64,000 bases of DNA from Macrocystis pyrifera. Lineage: Eukaryota > Sar > Phaeophyceae > Laminariales > Laminariaceae. Position 1 is the first letter of the stretch; each line of letters opens with the position of its first letter. This document shows positions 10,860 to 21,499 of the stretch, one piece after another. The position numbers and the translations under genes are program-made. The notes beneath the pieces were generated by a model. The model had not been told where the DNA came from, did not search any database, and saw nothing but the letters and a program-made list of their open reading frames with translations. The stretch covers positions 2,728,001-2,792,000 of the forward strand of contig JASSKH010000012.1 in NCBI GenBank assembly GCA_031763025.1, given 5' to 3'.

Positions 10860-12185
10860 GGTTTGGCAGCCAGACCGCTGGCCTGGTTAGCAACCTGGTC
10901 GCACGCTACCGGGTCTTCAAAATCGAGGGTTTCCATTAAACTTTCACGGCAAGTCGAACAACGTCATACGTAAAAAAGTCAGCTGTTATGGGCAGGGATG
11001 CGTGTTCTGCGTTACATGTTCCTTAGAGTTTGCGTATGGACAGGTCCGCGAAAAGAAAAAAAGGCGTTCGCGTTTTTTCAAAATGACCAGGGCCTTCCCC
11101 GGGATCAACCCCGCGGCCCGCGGGCCATGGAATCGCGATGAATCAACCACAACAGATTGACGAATGAGGAGTAAACAATGACAAAGCAGCATATATCATA
11201 AGACAAAATCACGGCGAATTGAATCACGGTGTTGCTTGGTGGTTTACAAAGCAGGAAGCGCGGTATGACGAGGGGATTTTTACGGCGGGACTGGGTTTAC
11301 TCCTCAGTCATTCGTGAATCTGTTGTGCACCGCGATTCCACGGTCCGCGGGATAACTCCCGGAGAAGACCGTAAATTACATCTGGAGGGAAAACCTTCAA
11401 ATATGGTTGAAACCCCTTAGTAGATATGTTTTTGCTGGCTGCGATTGCTTTCAAGGTTTTGGGGTTGACGTTTCGCACAATTAACAATAACAATAGGCCA
11501 TTTTGGTGCAATCGCCCAACGTTCGCACTTTTTCTAGCCGTGACACGCATCCATCCCTGGTTTGAAGTCGTGGGAGCACGAAAACGGGCACCATCGTGGG
11601 CGTCCCGAACAACGTTGGTGTTTCACCATGCTACTGTACGTATTTATGCATGTTTTTCATTCATTAGCTACTGCTGTGTCTTCGCCCTTCTTTCATCTCT
11701 CCATCCTATATACTGCTGCTGTAGTCGTACCTCAGACCCGGGGGTCACACAGTATCATAGGCTCTTCTCCTTCCTCATCCCCACTACGGTTCTTGCCTTG
11801 GAATGCATTTTTGTCGCGAGGAGAAGACTTCAGCCCTCTCTTCCGTCTCGTCGACGCGAATCGACAGTGGTTGTACTCGAGTGTACCGCTATTGATAACC
11901 CGTCGGGGCGACCGGCTCTATGTAACTGTGGTCTTTACAAAACAGCATTGTTGTTAATAGTAGCACATAACATGGTATATTCATAACGGGATAACGAGAA
12001 ACACTCAACATACTACTCGTACTGCTATGTAGCGAAGTGGCCATCGATGTTGTTCATCACGGCGGTGGTGTATTCTGTCGATTCTGAGTGCAACCAACCG
12101 TGGGAGGTGGATCGCTACACATGCATACCTGGATACCTGGTACGTACGTTTTTTTGTTCTGTGTCGTTCGTTTTTTGGCACGAAG
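10860..12185. other. no gene recognised
   Basis: ORFs at 11,426-11,986 and 11,562-11,957 overlap in different frames and show no family motif. The TACTGCTGCTGTAGTCGTACC stretch near 11,710 resembles motifs in the foldback family. Nothing firmer can be said. Confidence 0.4.
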
Positions 12186-12189
12186 ACAA

Positions 12190-13770
12190 GGAGACGAGGT
12201 GACCTTATTCAGTAGGAAGCGCCACGGATTGGCTATATGAGCGGCGTTGAAGGGGATGGGGAGGGGGGGGGTTAGCGGTCGTGCGGAAACAGCGGTTGGC
12301 GAACAAAGCAGGAAGGAGACGGCAGGCTGGGTAGCAAGGTACCGACCGACTACTGTAGTATAGGTAAAACCTGTCTATGCTACTCGTCGTGCCACAAACT
12401 GCTGGGGCCGCCACTTGGGTGTTTTTTTGTTGTGCTTCGGTCTGCCCGTCCCTTCCCTTCGTTCTTAGTCTTCACTTCTTGTTTATTGCTTTTTGTAGTG
12501 TGTTTGCCATTACAATTTGTCTGCCACGTGTGACACCTCTTTCGGGGGGGCACGCCACTTTTTTGCTTTTTCTGTTTGGTGTTTTTTTTTTTTTTTTCTT
12601 TCGATCCCCTCTCTTTCAACGCATGTCGCATCTACTGCAGTACGACTGCAAGGCATTGCATTTTGTCTACTCTTGTCTCTGTTCAAAATTTTGGTATCCT
12701 TGTGCCGTAGCTTTGTGACCACAGAGCTTGATCTCTCTACGAAGGGTTGAAGAATCAGCGCGTATCCTGGGTGTAGTATGTGTTTTTCTTTCTACCTGTC
12801 GACAATCAGCACAACCAGTGTCCGTGCCGATTCATGGAGAGGTACAAGCTCTGTGGTCACAAAACTATGCCACAGCAGGGATACTACTTTCCTATGCAGT
12901 AAGAGTGGAAAATGCGCCGTGTTCATCGTACTGGATAAGGCAGGCACGACATGCAGCTTATACAAAAGAGAAAAACAAAAGAAACAAAAAAAGCAAATAG
13001 AAAGAAAAAATGAAAAAAGAAAAAAGAACAGAAAAAGTGTCGTACCCTCCCGAAGGGGATGTGGCAGACAATACAGAACGAGTTAAAGAGACCTAACCAC
13101 TATTAATATTAATACATACGAACAGGGCAAGACTACGAGAGAACCCAGGGAAATAACAGGCAAACCGAATCACAACAAACAAAAAGTACCCTCCAGGCAG
13201 CCGCAGTAGTTTGTACTATAGTACGAGTAGCATAGACAGTTTCTACCTACTATTACGGGGGTCCACAGTAAATAGGACCAAAATTTGTTAATAAAATTAG
13301 GTAAAAATATAGGTTTTTGTGTGTATCGTAGGTCCTATTAACTATGGTCCCCCGTGATATTAATAGTCGGTCTGGCCTTGCTATTAATACCCTCTCCGGC
13401 ATCTCCGCCCTGCTTCCGTCAACTATGCCCCACCCCTGGAGAGGATGCGTCAGATAAAACGAAACAAGCAAAGCAGGCTCATCCATCCACCCACGCCTGC
13501 CCCATGATTCCTGTCATAAGGACAAGAAGGAAGAAATATAGAATAACAAAATAAAATCACGGAGAACCAAAGCGCAAGAAGAAGGGAAAAAAAAATCTCG
13601 TTCGAATCAGCCAGAGCAGATGGTTGCACGAGAAGCATACACATGTACCGCTTACTAGTCGGCCGGGTGCTTTGCTACCCTGTCTGTGCCGTCTCCTTCC
13701 TACTTTCGTCCCCCGCGGTTTCCCTTATACTTTTCCTGCTGCCCTTCTTGCCCCCGTTCCCTTGATCGGC
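12190..13770. mobile_element. large foldback element, copy I, interrupted by a MITE
   Basis: 12,520-12,780 pairs in reverse complement with 12,800-13,060: GTGACCACAGAGCTTG faces CAAGCTCTGTGGTCAC, and the CTTTCGGGGGGGC block faces CCCTCCCGAAGGGG. Blocks at 13,400-13,770 are reverse complements of 19,850-20,170 in copy II. The left part, 12,290-12,600, is a direct relative of 20,220-20,520. ORFs in it follow the repeat and have no recognisable domain. Confidence 0.65.
13254..13336. mobile_element. MITE copy 2 (83 bp), nested
   Basis: TACGGGGGTCCACAGTAAAT faces ACTATGGTCCCCCGTG. It is shorter than the other two copies and lies inside the foldback element, so it inserted later. Confidence 0.75.
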
Positions 13771-13819
13771 TTTCCTTCCACACCTCCTGTTCCCCCCCCT
13801 CCCCCCGTTCCCTTGGGCA

Positions 13820-14980
13820 CCACCCATGGTGGATGCGGGGCGCTTGCTGCTCAGCAGTGCCTCACGCTCGTGTCACTTCATAATGAACCATTGGGTTGCT
13901 TAAAGGACCTCACAGTACCACTTCCCCGTCTTTTTTGGTGCAGTGGACCACAGCGCGGTCTCAGTTCCTAACACCTAGGGGGAGTGTCCCGTTGATCCTT
14001 CGGTGGCTCGGAACTTCTAAAGGTCTTCGACCATGCATCTATGCCAAGTCTTGACCTGTCCCCCAGGTCTCGAGTTTTCCCCACCACCCATCGTACCGAA
14101 CATTACCCGACTGGGCAATCGCCCCTTGCTTTGCCGTGCCACGGTCCCCGCAAACAAGAGCCGCCGTCTACAGTAGTCGTTCGATGCTCTCGCAACGTGT
14201 CATCTTGAGGGTCTCTTCGTGTACGAGAGGGTGGACTGGTCGGTACGAAGTCGGCGCTGGAAGCCAATGACTCGCAACAGGATTTGGTGAACCGTTTAAA
14301 GCTTGGCAAAGTGTTTCGCTCTGAGTGTCCACGTCACACACTCGTACAGCAGGGTCTCAATCACCATCAGCATTCGAACTTTCAGACTAAGCGGAGCTGT
14401 CGTACGAACATATACTCCCGTGTCTCCAGGCCGAACCGTTTGAGTCATGCCCGCATGAGACGGATCCGCGAGCGTTTTCGTGGATAATGCCGCCTAGGCA
14501 TAATAACTCGGCCGCCTGTTTATACCTCTGACCTGCTGCTTCGATGACGAGGGGTGGGGCGAGGGTTGTCTGGTCTAGTTTGTAGAAACGTTGTCTCTGT
14601 CTTCTTTTCCGATACCGTGGGGCGCGCTGCTCCGAAAACAGTTGCGATGACTGTCATCGTTTTAGCGAGCCCTTCAGCCAAGTTCGAGACATTTCCTGCG
14701 TCAACGGCGTACTACATGCCCCGTACAGCCCTCGCACTCATGCCAACGGCTCCTGTGCTCCTTTATTCCGACTATTCCAGCATCATTGAGTTGAACCGAA
14801 TCACTTACCATGGCTTCGTCTCTGCTGAAGCGTACCAGCACAACGTGTAACCCAGCAGCGGAGATCACGTTGAACGGTAACGAACGGTGATAGCACGCAG
14901 CCTTATACCGCAGCCCCTGCGTGATATCAAACCATTCCGTGTGCTCGCTGTCATCCGTGCGCACGCGAGCCCGCATGGCT
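13820..14980 (-). pseudogene. decayed LINE-type reverse transcriptase, C-terminal half
   Basis: Read on the minus strand in three shifting frames, the segment gives in order [40 protein letters not shown], a YADD-like site altered by a TAG and a shift (near 14,715), LAKTMTVIATVFGAA, TVSEKKTET, VIEAAGQRYKQAAELL, LGGIIHE, ETLLYECVTWTL, LLRVIGFQRRLRTDQS, and TWHRCMVEDL. This order (RT palm and thumb, then a conserved tail with an LYxCxTW motif) is that of non-LTR retrotransposon polymerases. At least one in-frame stop in the linker (TAA near 14,291) and several frameshifts make it dead. No endonuclease or 5' half is visible. Confidence 0.8.
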
Positions 14981-14984
14981 TTAT

Positions 14985-16220
14985 GAGAGATGATACTTGT
15001 CAGTAGCCATCATAGTCGTTACTCGATAACACTTACGTCATCTGGCATACATTCACGCATTTCTAGGTACAACAGACAGGTTTCCAGTCTGAGGTATAGT
15101 TTGATTATTACAGCAGTAGTACCAGCTACAAAGCAGCAGCCATTTTTTTACTCATCTACTGCTGTGAACTCGTACACAGAATAAGTCCCAGTATCAAGTA
15201 GTATCTTGAATCTACTGTAGTACGTACGTACATGATCTATGGCAGCACATTACAGCAGTACGTGCTATTGGTAAGTAAGAGAAATAATGTCTTCAGTATC
15301 CCTCCGGGACCGGTAGCATAGTTTTAGTTCTGGTTGGAGTAACAACATAATAGGCTACAGGGGGGTCATGGGTATGTACCCCAAGGTATACCTGGTGTTG
15401 ATTTTTTGAGTACAACTGAGGGTCTCCGTGTTGTTTTATTTTTAACGAAATACAAGGGGATTTCCCTCTTTTTGTTTTGTCTTCGAACGAAGTGTTAGGG
15501 CCGTCCTTTGTTGCGAGCTGCGAGCGCACACACGCCCCACCCCCCCCTTTGAGCTACTTTCGCTCACCATTAGCTTCCAGCTGAGCAAATCGATCACTAT
15601 CGGCCTGGAGTCGCCAAAACATCTTCTCTTCTGTTGAAGCTTCACGTGCAAGTCACCTGACAGCGGCTACGTGTTTGCCTCGAACATCGACTGTGTGTTG
15701 ACCGGCCATCGGCAATCGAGTCTCGACGTACACATCAGCTACGCGCTGGTACACACGTCAATCGTCATACCTAATAGCCTTCGAGGAAATTGCGGGTATG
15801 TGTAAGCATCTTGGTTGGTACACCAGAGCGTGTGAGTGCTGGACATCGACAGGTGGAAGCGCGGTTCTATGTGAAAGAACACACGACGAATATATGCTTG
15901 TGATATATCCCAGTGTGTTCGTGTGTTCGTGTGTTCGTTGAGATTATTTGTTTTTTGGCGTATGGCGTGGGATCAGGGCTCTTTGAGGGTTCTTGGTGGG
16001 TCCTGCCGGCGGCAACATGAATATCCAGGTTCAGTTTGGAGAGGGCTCAGGTGGGAGTGGAATCCGGGTATAGCATAACTCTATAATTTTACTCCAGGAG
16101 TCGTTTCTGCACAAACCTTCTACTGCGGACGTCTGCTTAGCGGTTTCATTTTTTTATTTAAAAAACAATAGCTGTGAGATCAAGGATTTGGTCGAAACTC
16201 ATCTTTGCAAGACGGGTGTA
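14985..16220. other. no gene recognised
   Basis: Contains TACGTACGTAC runs near 15,220, a GGTATACC motif near 15,390 like that in the 0-1.9 kb repeat, and three GTGTTCGTGTGTTCG-like repeats near 15,915. No supported ORF. Confidence 0.4.
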
Positions 16221-16224
16221 CTAT

Positions 16225-16333
16225 TACGGGGGACCATAGTAAATAGGACATACGGTAGACCTAAAAACCTATGTATTAACATATTTTTACTATTAATATC
16301 AATATTTGGTCCTATTTACTATGGTCCCCCGTA
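16225..16333. mobile_element. MITE copy 3 (109 bp)
   Basis: TACGGGGGACCATAGTAAAT at the left faces its exact reverse complement at the right. AT-rich middle with TATTAATATCAATATTTGG, like copy 1. Flanking TACTA on both sides may be part of the target duplication. Confidence 0.85.
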
Positions 16334-16339
16334 CTACTT

Positions 16340-16880
16340 CGATCGGCGTATGACGGGTTTCATAGTCTCATTCGGCTAGTACAATCGGTGTGCTAGGAAG
16401 ACAACGTCTGAAGCTGCAGAATTAATTCAAGAAGTGTGTGTTTGGGAAACACGTATTAAAAATAAATTTTGTAAACAGCTTATACCTGGTAGACACCGTC
16501 GCGGATTCCCATGTGAAGGGCATCCCTGCCGGTCTGTGGTTTGTTGCCGCCTTTCTAAATACCGTAGTTCCCCTGTTTTTAAAACTTTCATATCATTGGC
16601 ATCCGGGGATTGTTGGTGTTTCATTTCAGCGTGCTCTTTCTCTTTTCTTTCGCTTTGCATGAGGTTAAAATGTACCAGGTATCCTTTCATACTCCGAGTA
16701 TTTTTGTGTTTGATAATTTGGTCAACATGATGCATGATGATGACCATACATATTTTTCAGTTTTGAATGCTGGTTTTTCCTTCATTAATCATGTACCTGG
16801 TATGTACAAGGTTCACATCGTCGGAAAGGAGGTTTGCCGTTTGTGCGGGCGCCAAAAGAAATGTAGCTAGGCACCTCAAA
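16340..16880. other. no gene recognised
   Basis: Overlapping plus-strand ORFs of 74-106 codons show no recognisable domain. Confidence 0.4.
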
Positions 16881-16884
16881 TACC

Positions 16885-17165
16885 GCCAAGGTTGGAGCTT
16901 ACCTTTACGTTACCGTCAGACAACCAAAAACCGCTTGCCGCTGGAACATTACGGCCATATATGGGTTGGTGTTACCGGGACCGCCGAAGGCGTTACCACC
17001 ATATTGCATTACCACCGGCGGTTTACCGCCATAATTCATTACCGACGGCGGTTTACAGGCATATTTTGGTGTTATCGGGACCACCGAAGGCAGTACCACC
17101 AAAAAACGAAAACCGCCCACCGCCGAAAAACTACCGCCATATTGCATTACCACCCCGCCTGTGTC
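16885..17165. repeat. GC-rich minisatellite with ATTACCACCGGCGGTTTACC units
   Basis: Units of about 26-34 bp containing CATTACC, GGCGGTTTACCGCCATA and GGGACC(A/G)CCGAAGG recur across the segment. On the minus strand they read as Gly-rich peptides (VMQYGGK-like), which I take as a by-product. Confidence 0.6.
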
Positions 17166-17169
17166 AGCC

Positions 17170-18040
17170 CAAAAAAAACGTTCCGGACGAATACCCGTTT
17201 AATTAATCATAGCGGTTCGCGTTGTAAGACTATTTAATGTTTTTTGTTCTATTCCCTTTATGTTTTTCGCTCTCCATTTCTCTCCATTAGTATTATTATG
17301 CTTACCATCCGACAATGTGCAGCATGAGCTTCAACGTTGATCGCTCAAAACATGTTAAGAAATAGGCAGTAAATACATAGCCTATTGATTTAATGCTTCG
17401 TAAGTTGCGGTTCAAAATGATGACACCGCATTATGAGTAACGGGATATTAAGAAGACCTTTCAGCAGTTCTTGTGGTCGACGAGTTGCAGCGACACGCCG
17501 TCGATAGACGTTGCTGCGAGAGGATATCGAGATTGAGGAACTGGAGTGTTTGCACACACCCCCACCTTCACTCTTCTCAACCGCATCTGAACGTCTTATA
17601 GTTCATCGTTCCTCAAGCTATTGTTGGCCCATCGAGCACTACTTTCCACTCAACATGCGTCTTCTTCGTCATCAGTTATGCCCGAGCTTGTCCAACAACG
17701 ACTCTGCTCTAGCCTCTGAAGACCATCGTCGGTCAGCCATCTGAGTGTGTATTCAATACATTCTTAACATAACATTCCTGAAAGAAGAATGCCACGGAAA
17801 CAAAGGAAACCTATGCACATAGTCTAGCTACCTTCAATGTCTACTTTCCGCTATGCTTTATCTACAATACTCCATTTGTTGTCCTTGCTCCCTCCTCCGT
17901 CTCAAGATGTGCTCTTTGCGTTCTATTCTAAAATCCTAAGCCTCATCGAGACCGTATCATACCTGGTACGATATGCGGTGTGGAGCAGTTCGGTAAAAAG
18001 CGTTGAATGTGAATGACAACACGAAGCTTCATGACTTTAG
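17170..18040. other. no gene recognised
   Basis: AT-rich then mixed sequence. Small ORFs only. Confidence 0.4.
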
Positions 18041-18044
18041 ACCG

Positions 18045-18650
18045 GATCACATCGCCGTTTTAGGCGGTCACACGTGATCGCAAGTCATCACATTGATGCA
18101 GCAGTGAGCCCTTCTAATCTCAAGACGAGCGGTGACACATGCACCCTCGCGGGATGGGGTCTGAGTCGGAATCGGTTGACCTTTCGTCAAGGTGTTAAAA
18201 GTTACAAGTGCTACACCTGCGAAGCCATGCGAAGCCATACGGATCCCTATATACAACAAGAGTGTTGACCGGTCCTGCTATTGGCGGAAACGACTCGGCC
18301 TCCCCAAATCGTATACTTGTATCACGTTATCGTGTTTCCCCCCATTCTGACAGGTTGTCCTTGTCCCCGACAAGCTCAAAGCTGGAGCGGTGAGGTCAGA
18401 TGAGGGCGGCGATGTAGAGATGATTTCCAAGCCTGCTCAAGAGGAAGGCGACTTGAGTCGCGCCGCGAAGCTTGTCGACGGACGACGACACCCCCCGGAT
18501 GAAGGCGGTGCCCCTACTTCCGCAATAAATTCCCAGATCGTAGCGGTAACGCGATATACCAAACATAATTCCCTATCTATAGAGTGTGTCCGGCGCTTAC
18601 CATTCCCGAAACAGTATCGGTTCGTGGTCAGAACCAAAAGCCACTCCTTG
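18045..18650 (+). repeat. dispersed repeat, copy 1 (inverted copy at 45,850-46,400)
   Basis: ACGAGCGGTGACACATGC, CCTTTCGTCAAG and TCCAAGCC(T/C)GCTC occur here in the same order as in the reverse complement of 46,400-45,960. It is a diverged dispersed sequence of about 0.55 kb. A plus-strand ORF at 18,390-18,836 and the minus ORF in the other copy share a short matching stretch (SKPA). Whether it is coding is open. Confidence 0.6.
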
Positions 18651-18874
18651 TTTCTGGTTCAGCTCACTACAATAGCTCTCCTTGTTCCACGAAATACTAT
18701 TAATATTAATAATACTTCATCTTCCTTTCAAAATTTCAAAATTTGTTTTTCATCGCCCATGTTGGGTTGTTTCACCGCCTTTAAATTTTGGAAAAACAAC
18801 CTCATGCAAACGCGGCGCGCAGCTGCTTTTTTTTAGTGGCCAGTTATGGCCCGTTTTGGCTGCGATTTGGGGTC

Positions 18875-18913
18875 AGGGTTAGGGTTAGGGTTAGGGTTGG
18901 GGGTAGGGTTAGG
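18875..18913 (+). repeat. interstitial telomere-like repeat (TTAGGG)
   Basis: GGGTTAGGGTTAGGGTTAGG and degenerate neighbours. A short related tract (TTTAAGGGTTGGGTTGGG) lies at 19,358-19,375, on the other side of an inserted foldback element. Confidence 0.85.
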
Positions 18914-19359
18914 AACACTGGATTTTATAACTTGAGAAAATGACAAGGCAGTTGAGAAAAAAAAACGTCTATCATAAGCAAGCGGCTAACTTCTTCAATT
19001 CGTAAAATAATTCAAGTCTGATATAGGCTCAAAAACAATGTATTCCTCAACAGCAACCACACGCACTTACTTTGAATAAAATCGAACCAGTACATACAGC
19101 CGAAGGTAAGGAAAAAACAACATCGTCTGAAGCGAAAAATGAAGAATCCGCGGGAAATATGTCGTTTTTGCTGTAACACCGGCTGTACTTGTTCGATTTT
19201 ATCAAGAGTATAAGTGTTCGGTTGCTGTTGAAGAGTACATTGTTTTTGAGCCTATCAGACTTGAGTTATATTTTACAAATTGAAGAAGTTAGCAGCTTAG
19301 TTAGTTACACGTTTTTTCTCAACTAAGCGTCATTTTCTCAAGTTATAAAATCCAGTGTT
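18914..19359. mobile_element. foldback/MITE element of 446 bp inside the telomere-like tract
   Basis: Termini AACACTGGATTTTATAACTT and its reverse complement. Complementarity continues inward (18,980-19,055 with about 19,225-19,310, then 19,080-19,105 with about 19,180-19,205), so nearly the whole element is one long hairpin. No coding capacity. It is flanked by G-rich telomere-like sequence on both sides. Confidence 0.85.
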
Positions 19360-19379
19360 TAAGGGTTGGGTTGGGTCTT

Positions 19380-19840
19380 CGCCCGTATCTTGATGCCCAA
19401 CATCCCAACAGGAAGCAAAGTACCTGAACAGCCTACCAACCTAAAGATCCAGGCTCGCAGATTGTAAGAATACCTTGTTTCCGAATATACGAGTATACCC
19501 GACATATCGGCACATAAAAAAAGGTTTTTCGAGAGCCCTAAAAAAAAAGGCTGTACGTAAAAATACAATAATACCCACTGGTATCATGAAATAAATACGG
19601 CTCGGATGGTGGATGACGCGTATTTTCACTGTTCATCAACGAGCTGTGTTTATTCATAATCTCGTAGAAAGGGCTCATGTTTTATTTCCTTCGAGTGTTT
19701 TCGTGTGTGCCTCGGAGTGTACGCGGAATGTCGGCAAATAAAAACATTTCTAAGAGACCCCCCAAAATACATATACTGCTGTGCCAACTATTAATAGTTG
19801 AATACGGTATGTGGGGTGGGTTATGTATATTTTCACTGGT
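19380..19840. other. no gene recognised
   Basis: No feature beyond short ORFs on both strands. Confidence 0.4.
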
Positions 19841-19844
19841 GCGG

Positions 19845-20720
19845 GGAGGGGGGGCAAGAAGAGGAGGAGTTGAAGGAAAACCGCGGTGGACGAAGTAAGA
19901 AGGAGACGGCAGACAGGGCAGCAAGGTACCAGGCCGACTGCTGTTGTACTATTATTAAGTGGAACATGTCTATGCTACTAGCGCCGCCAACTGCTGCAGC
20001 TGGTTCGAACGTGGTCTTCCTTCTTTTTCTTTTTGCGCTTGATCCTCCGTGATTTTCATGTTATTGCTTTATCTTTCTTTCTTCCTGTGTCCTCACGAAA
20101 AGAGTCGTGCAGCATGCCATTTGGGTGGATGACAAGCCTGCTTTGCGTGTTTCGTATTGTCTAACGCATCTTCTCCGGGGGTGGAGCATAACTAACGAAC
20201 GCAGGACGGAGACGGCAGACAGGGTAACAAGGTACCAGATCGACTAGTAGGGAAAACCTGACTATGCTTCTTGTACCGCAAGCTGCTGCGGCTACCTGGA
20301 GGGTGTTTTGTTCTTCGGTTTGCGTGCTATCTCCCTTGGTTCTAAGTCTTACTCTGCTTGTATGTAGTATGTATACTGGTCATGGTTTTTTAGCACGTTA
20401 TTTTTCTCTGCCACATCTCCTGAGGGGAGGCACGACATATTTTGTTTTGTTTTTCCTCCTTCTCTTTCGATTTTTTTCTTTGTTTTCCGGGGAGGGGGGG
20501 GGGGGTGGGGGTCGATTCCTCTCTTGCATAAAATGTGTATGTCGTGCCTAGTATGATGACATCTTGCTTACACTGCATAACAATCAGTATATCTGCGGCG
20601 TAGTCTTGTGACCACAGAACTTGTATATGTCTTGGATTGGAAAAATCGGCGCAGACACAGGTTGTTGTGCAGGATCGACGGGTAGAAAGCACGGTTTAAT
20701 GTGAAGAACACACACACTGA
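19845..20720. mobile_element. foldback family, copy II
   Basis: 19,850-20,170 is the reverse complement of 13,770-13,400 and 20,220-20,520 is a direct relative of 12,290-12,600. 20,590-20,710 is the reverse complement of 3,550-3,660. Blocks GGAGACGGCAGACAGGG and CAAGGTACCAG occur twice within it (19,908 and 20,209). A G-rich run lies at about 20,490. Confidence 0.6.
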
Positions 20721-20724
20721 TCCT

Positions 20725-21285
20725 CCAGGAGCTGGGTATATTTGTCATGCTTTTGAACAGGTGCCGCTCATCTTGTAGTTCACGTTTGGCGAGCGATGTA
20801 CGATTGCGGCAACACCCCCCCCCCCCCGCATATACCCCACATACGCCCATGCCCATTCGAAGCCTCGTCTTCTAATAAAAGGTCTACAGGAGGACGTATA
20901 TTTGATAGGTACGGGCGCTCCAAGCCACGTGCAACCGAAATATGTGCACAGCTTCCGGTGGGAACACATGCCTGTGTTTGTCGCCTGCTTGAACCTCGGT
21001 GACGTGCGGGACTTTAATTGCGTGAAGTACAGGACACAAAAAATAGTCACACCCAAATCCAGGCTGATATTTCCCCACAAAATAAGGAAGCCGCCAGTCT
21101 GGGTCCTTCTGCGTGGAGTAAAAAGGCCCCTTTAACCCCCTGTTGCGAAGCCTCGACGCGTTCGGGTCACCCTGTGCTCCCGGCAAAGGTGGTCGCGAGT
21201 AGTGACGCTTTGCTCTTCAACGTATATATATTTTCAAGTCAGGCACATCAGTGTAGTAGACGACCAACCTCTAATGATGCCGCAA
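20725..21285. other. no firm gene; one weak plus-strand ORF
   Basis: 20,902-21,135 encodes 77 residues (HVQPKYVHSFRWEHMPVFV and on) with balanced composition but no recognised family. It has no long flanking exon. C-run at 20,815. Confidence 0.3.
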
Positions 21286-21490
21286 GCGGCTTCCATGGAA
21301 GCTGAGTACTTCGACGGAAGCTGCCGCAATCACCGTGAAATGTATACTTCCGTGAAAGCTTCCGGCTACTTGCATAGAAGCTCCCTTCATCGCTTCTATG
21401 GAAGCTTCCACTTGCTCCCACGACTTCGATGGAAGCTTCCACCTGCTTTCACGACTTCCAAGAAAGCTTTCACTTGCTTCGGCCTGCTTC
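21286..21490. repeat. GGAAGCTTCC palindromic repeat, locus 1
   Basis: Dense degenerate copies of TTCCATGGAAGCTTCCA, rich in AAGCTT and CCATGG palindromes. The ORFs here (GSFHGS, WKLP) are repeat shadows. Confidence 0.75.
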
Positions 21491-21499
21491 AGCATGCTT

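Noticed and set aside
12377..12718. 113-codon ORF at 12.4 kb as a membrane protein gene
   Set aside because: Its Phe/Leu-rich translation comes from T-rich foldback sequence that recurs in other copies without frame conservation.
18875..18913. True chromosome end
   Set aside because: The TTAGGG tract is short, degenerate and followed by 45 kb of further sequence.
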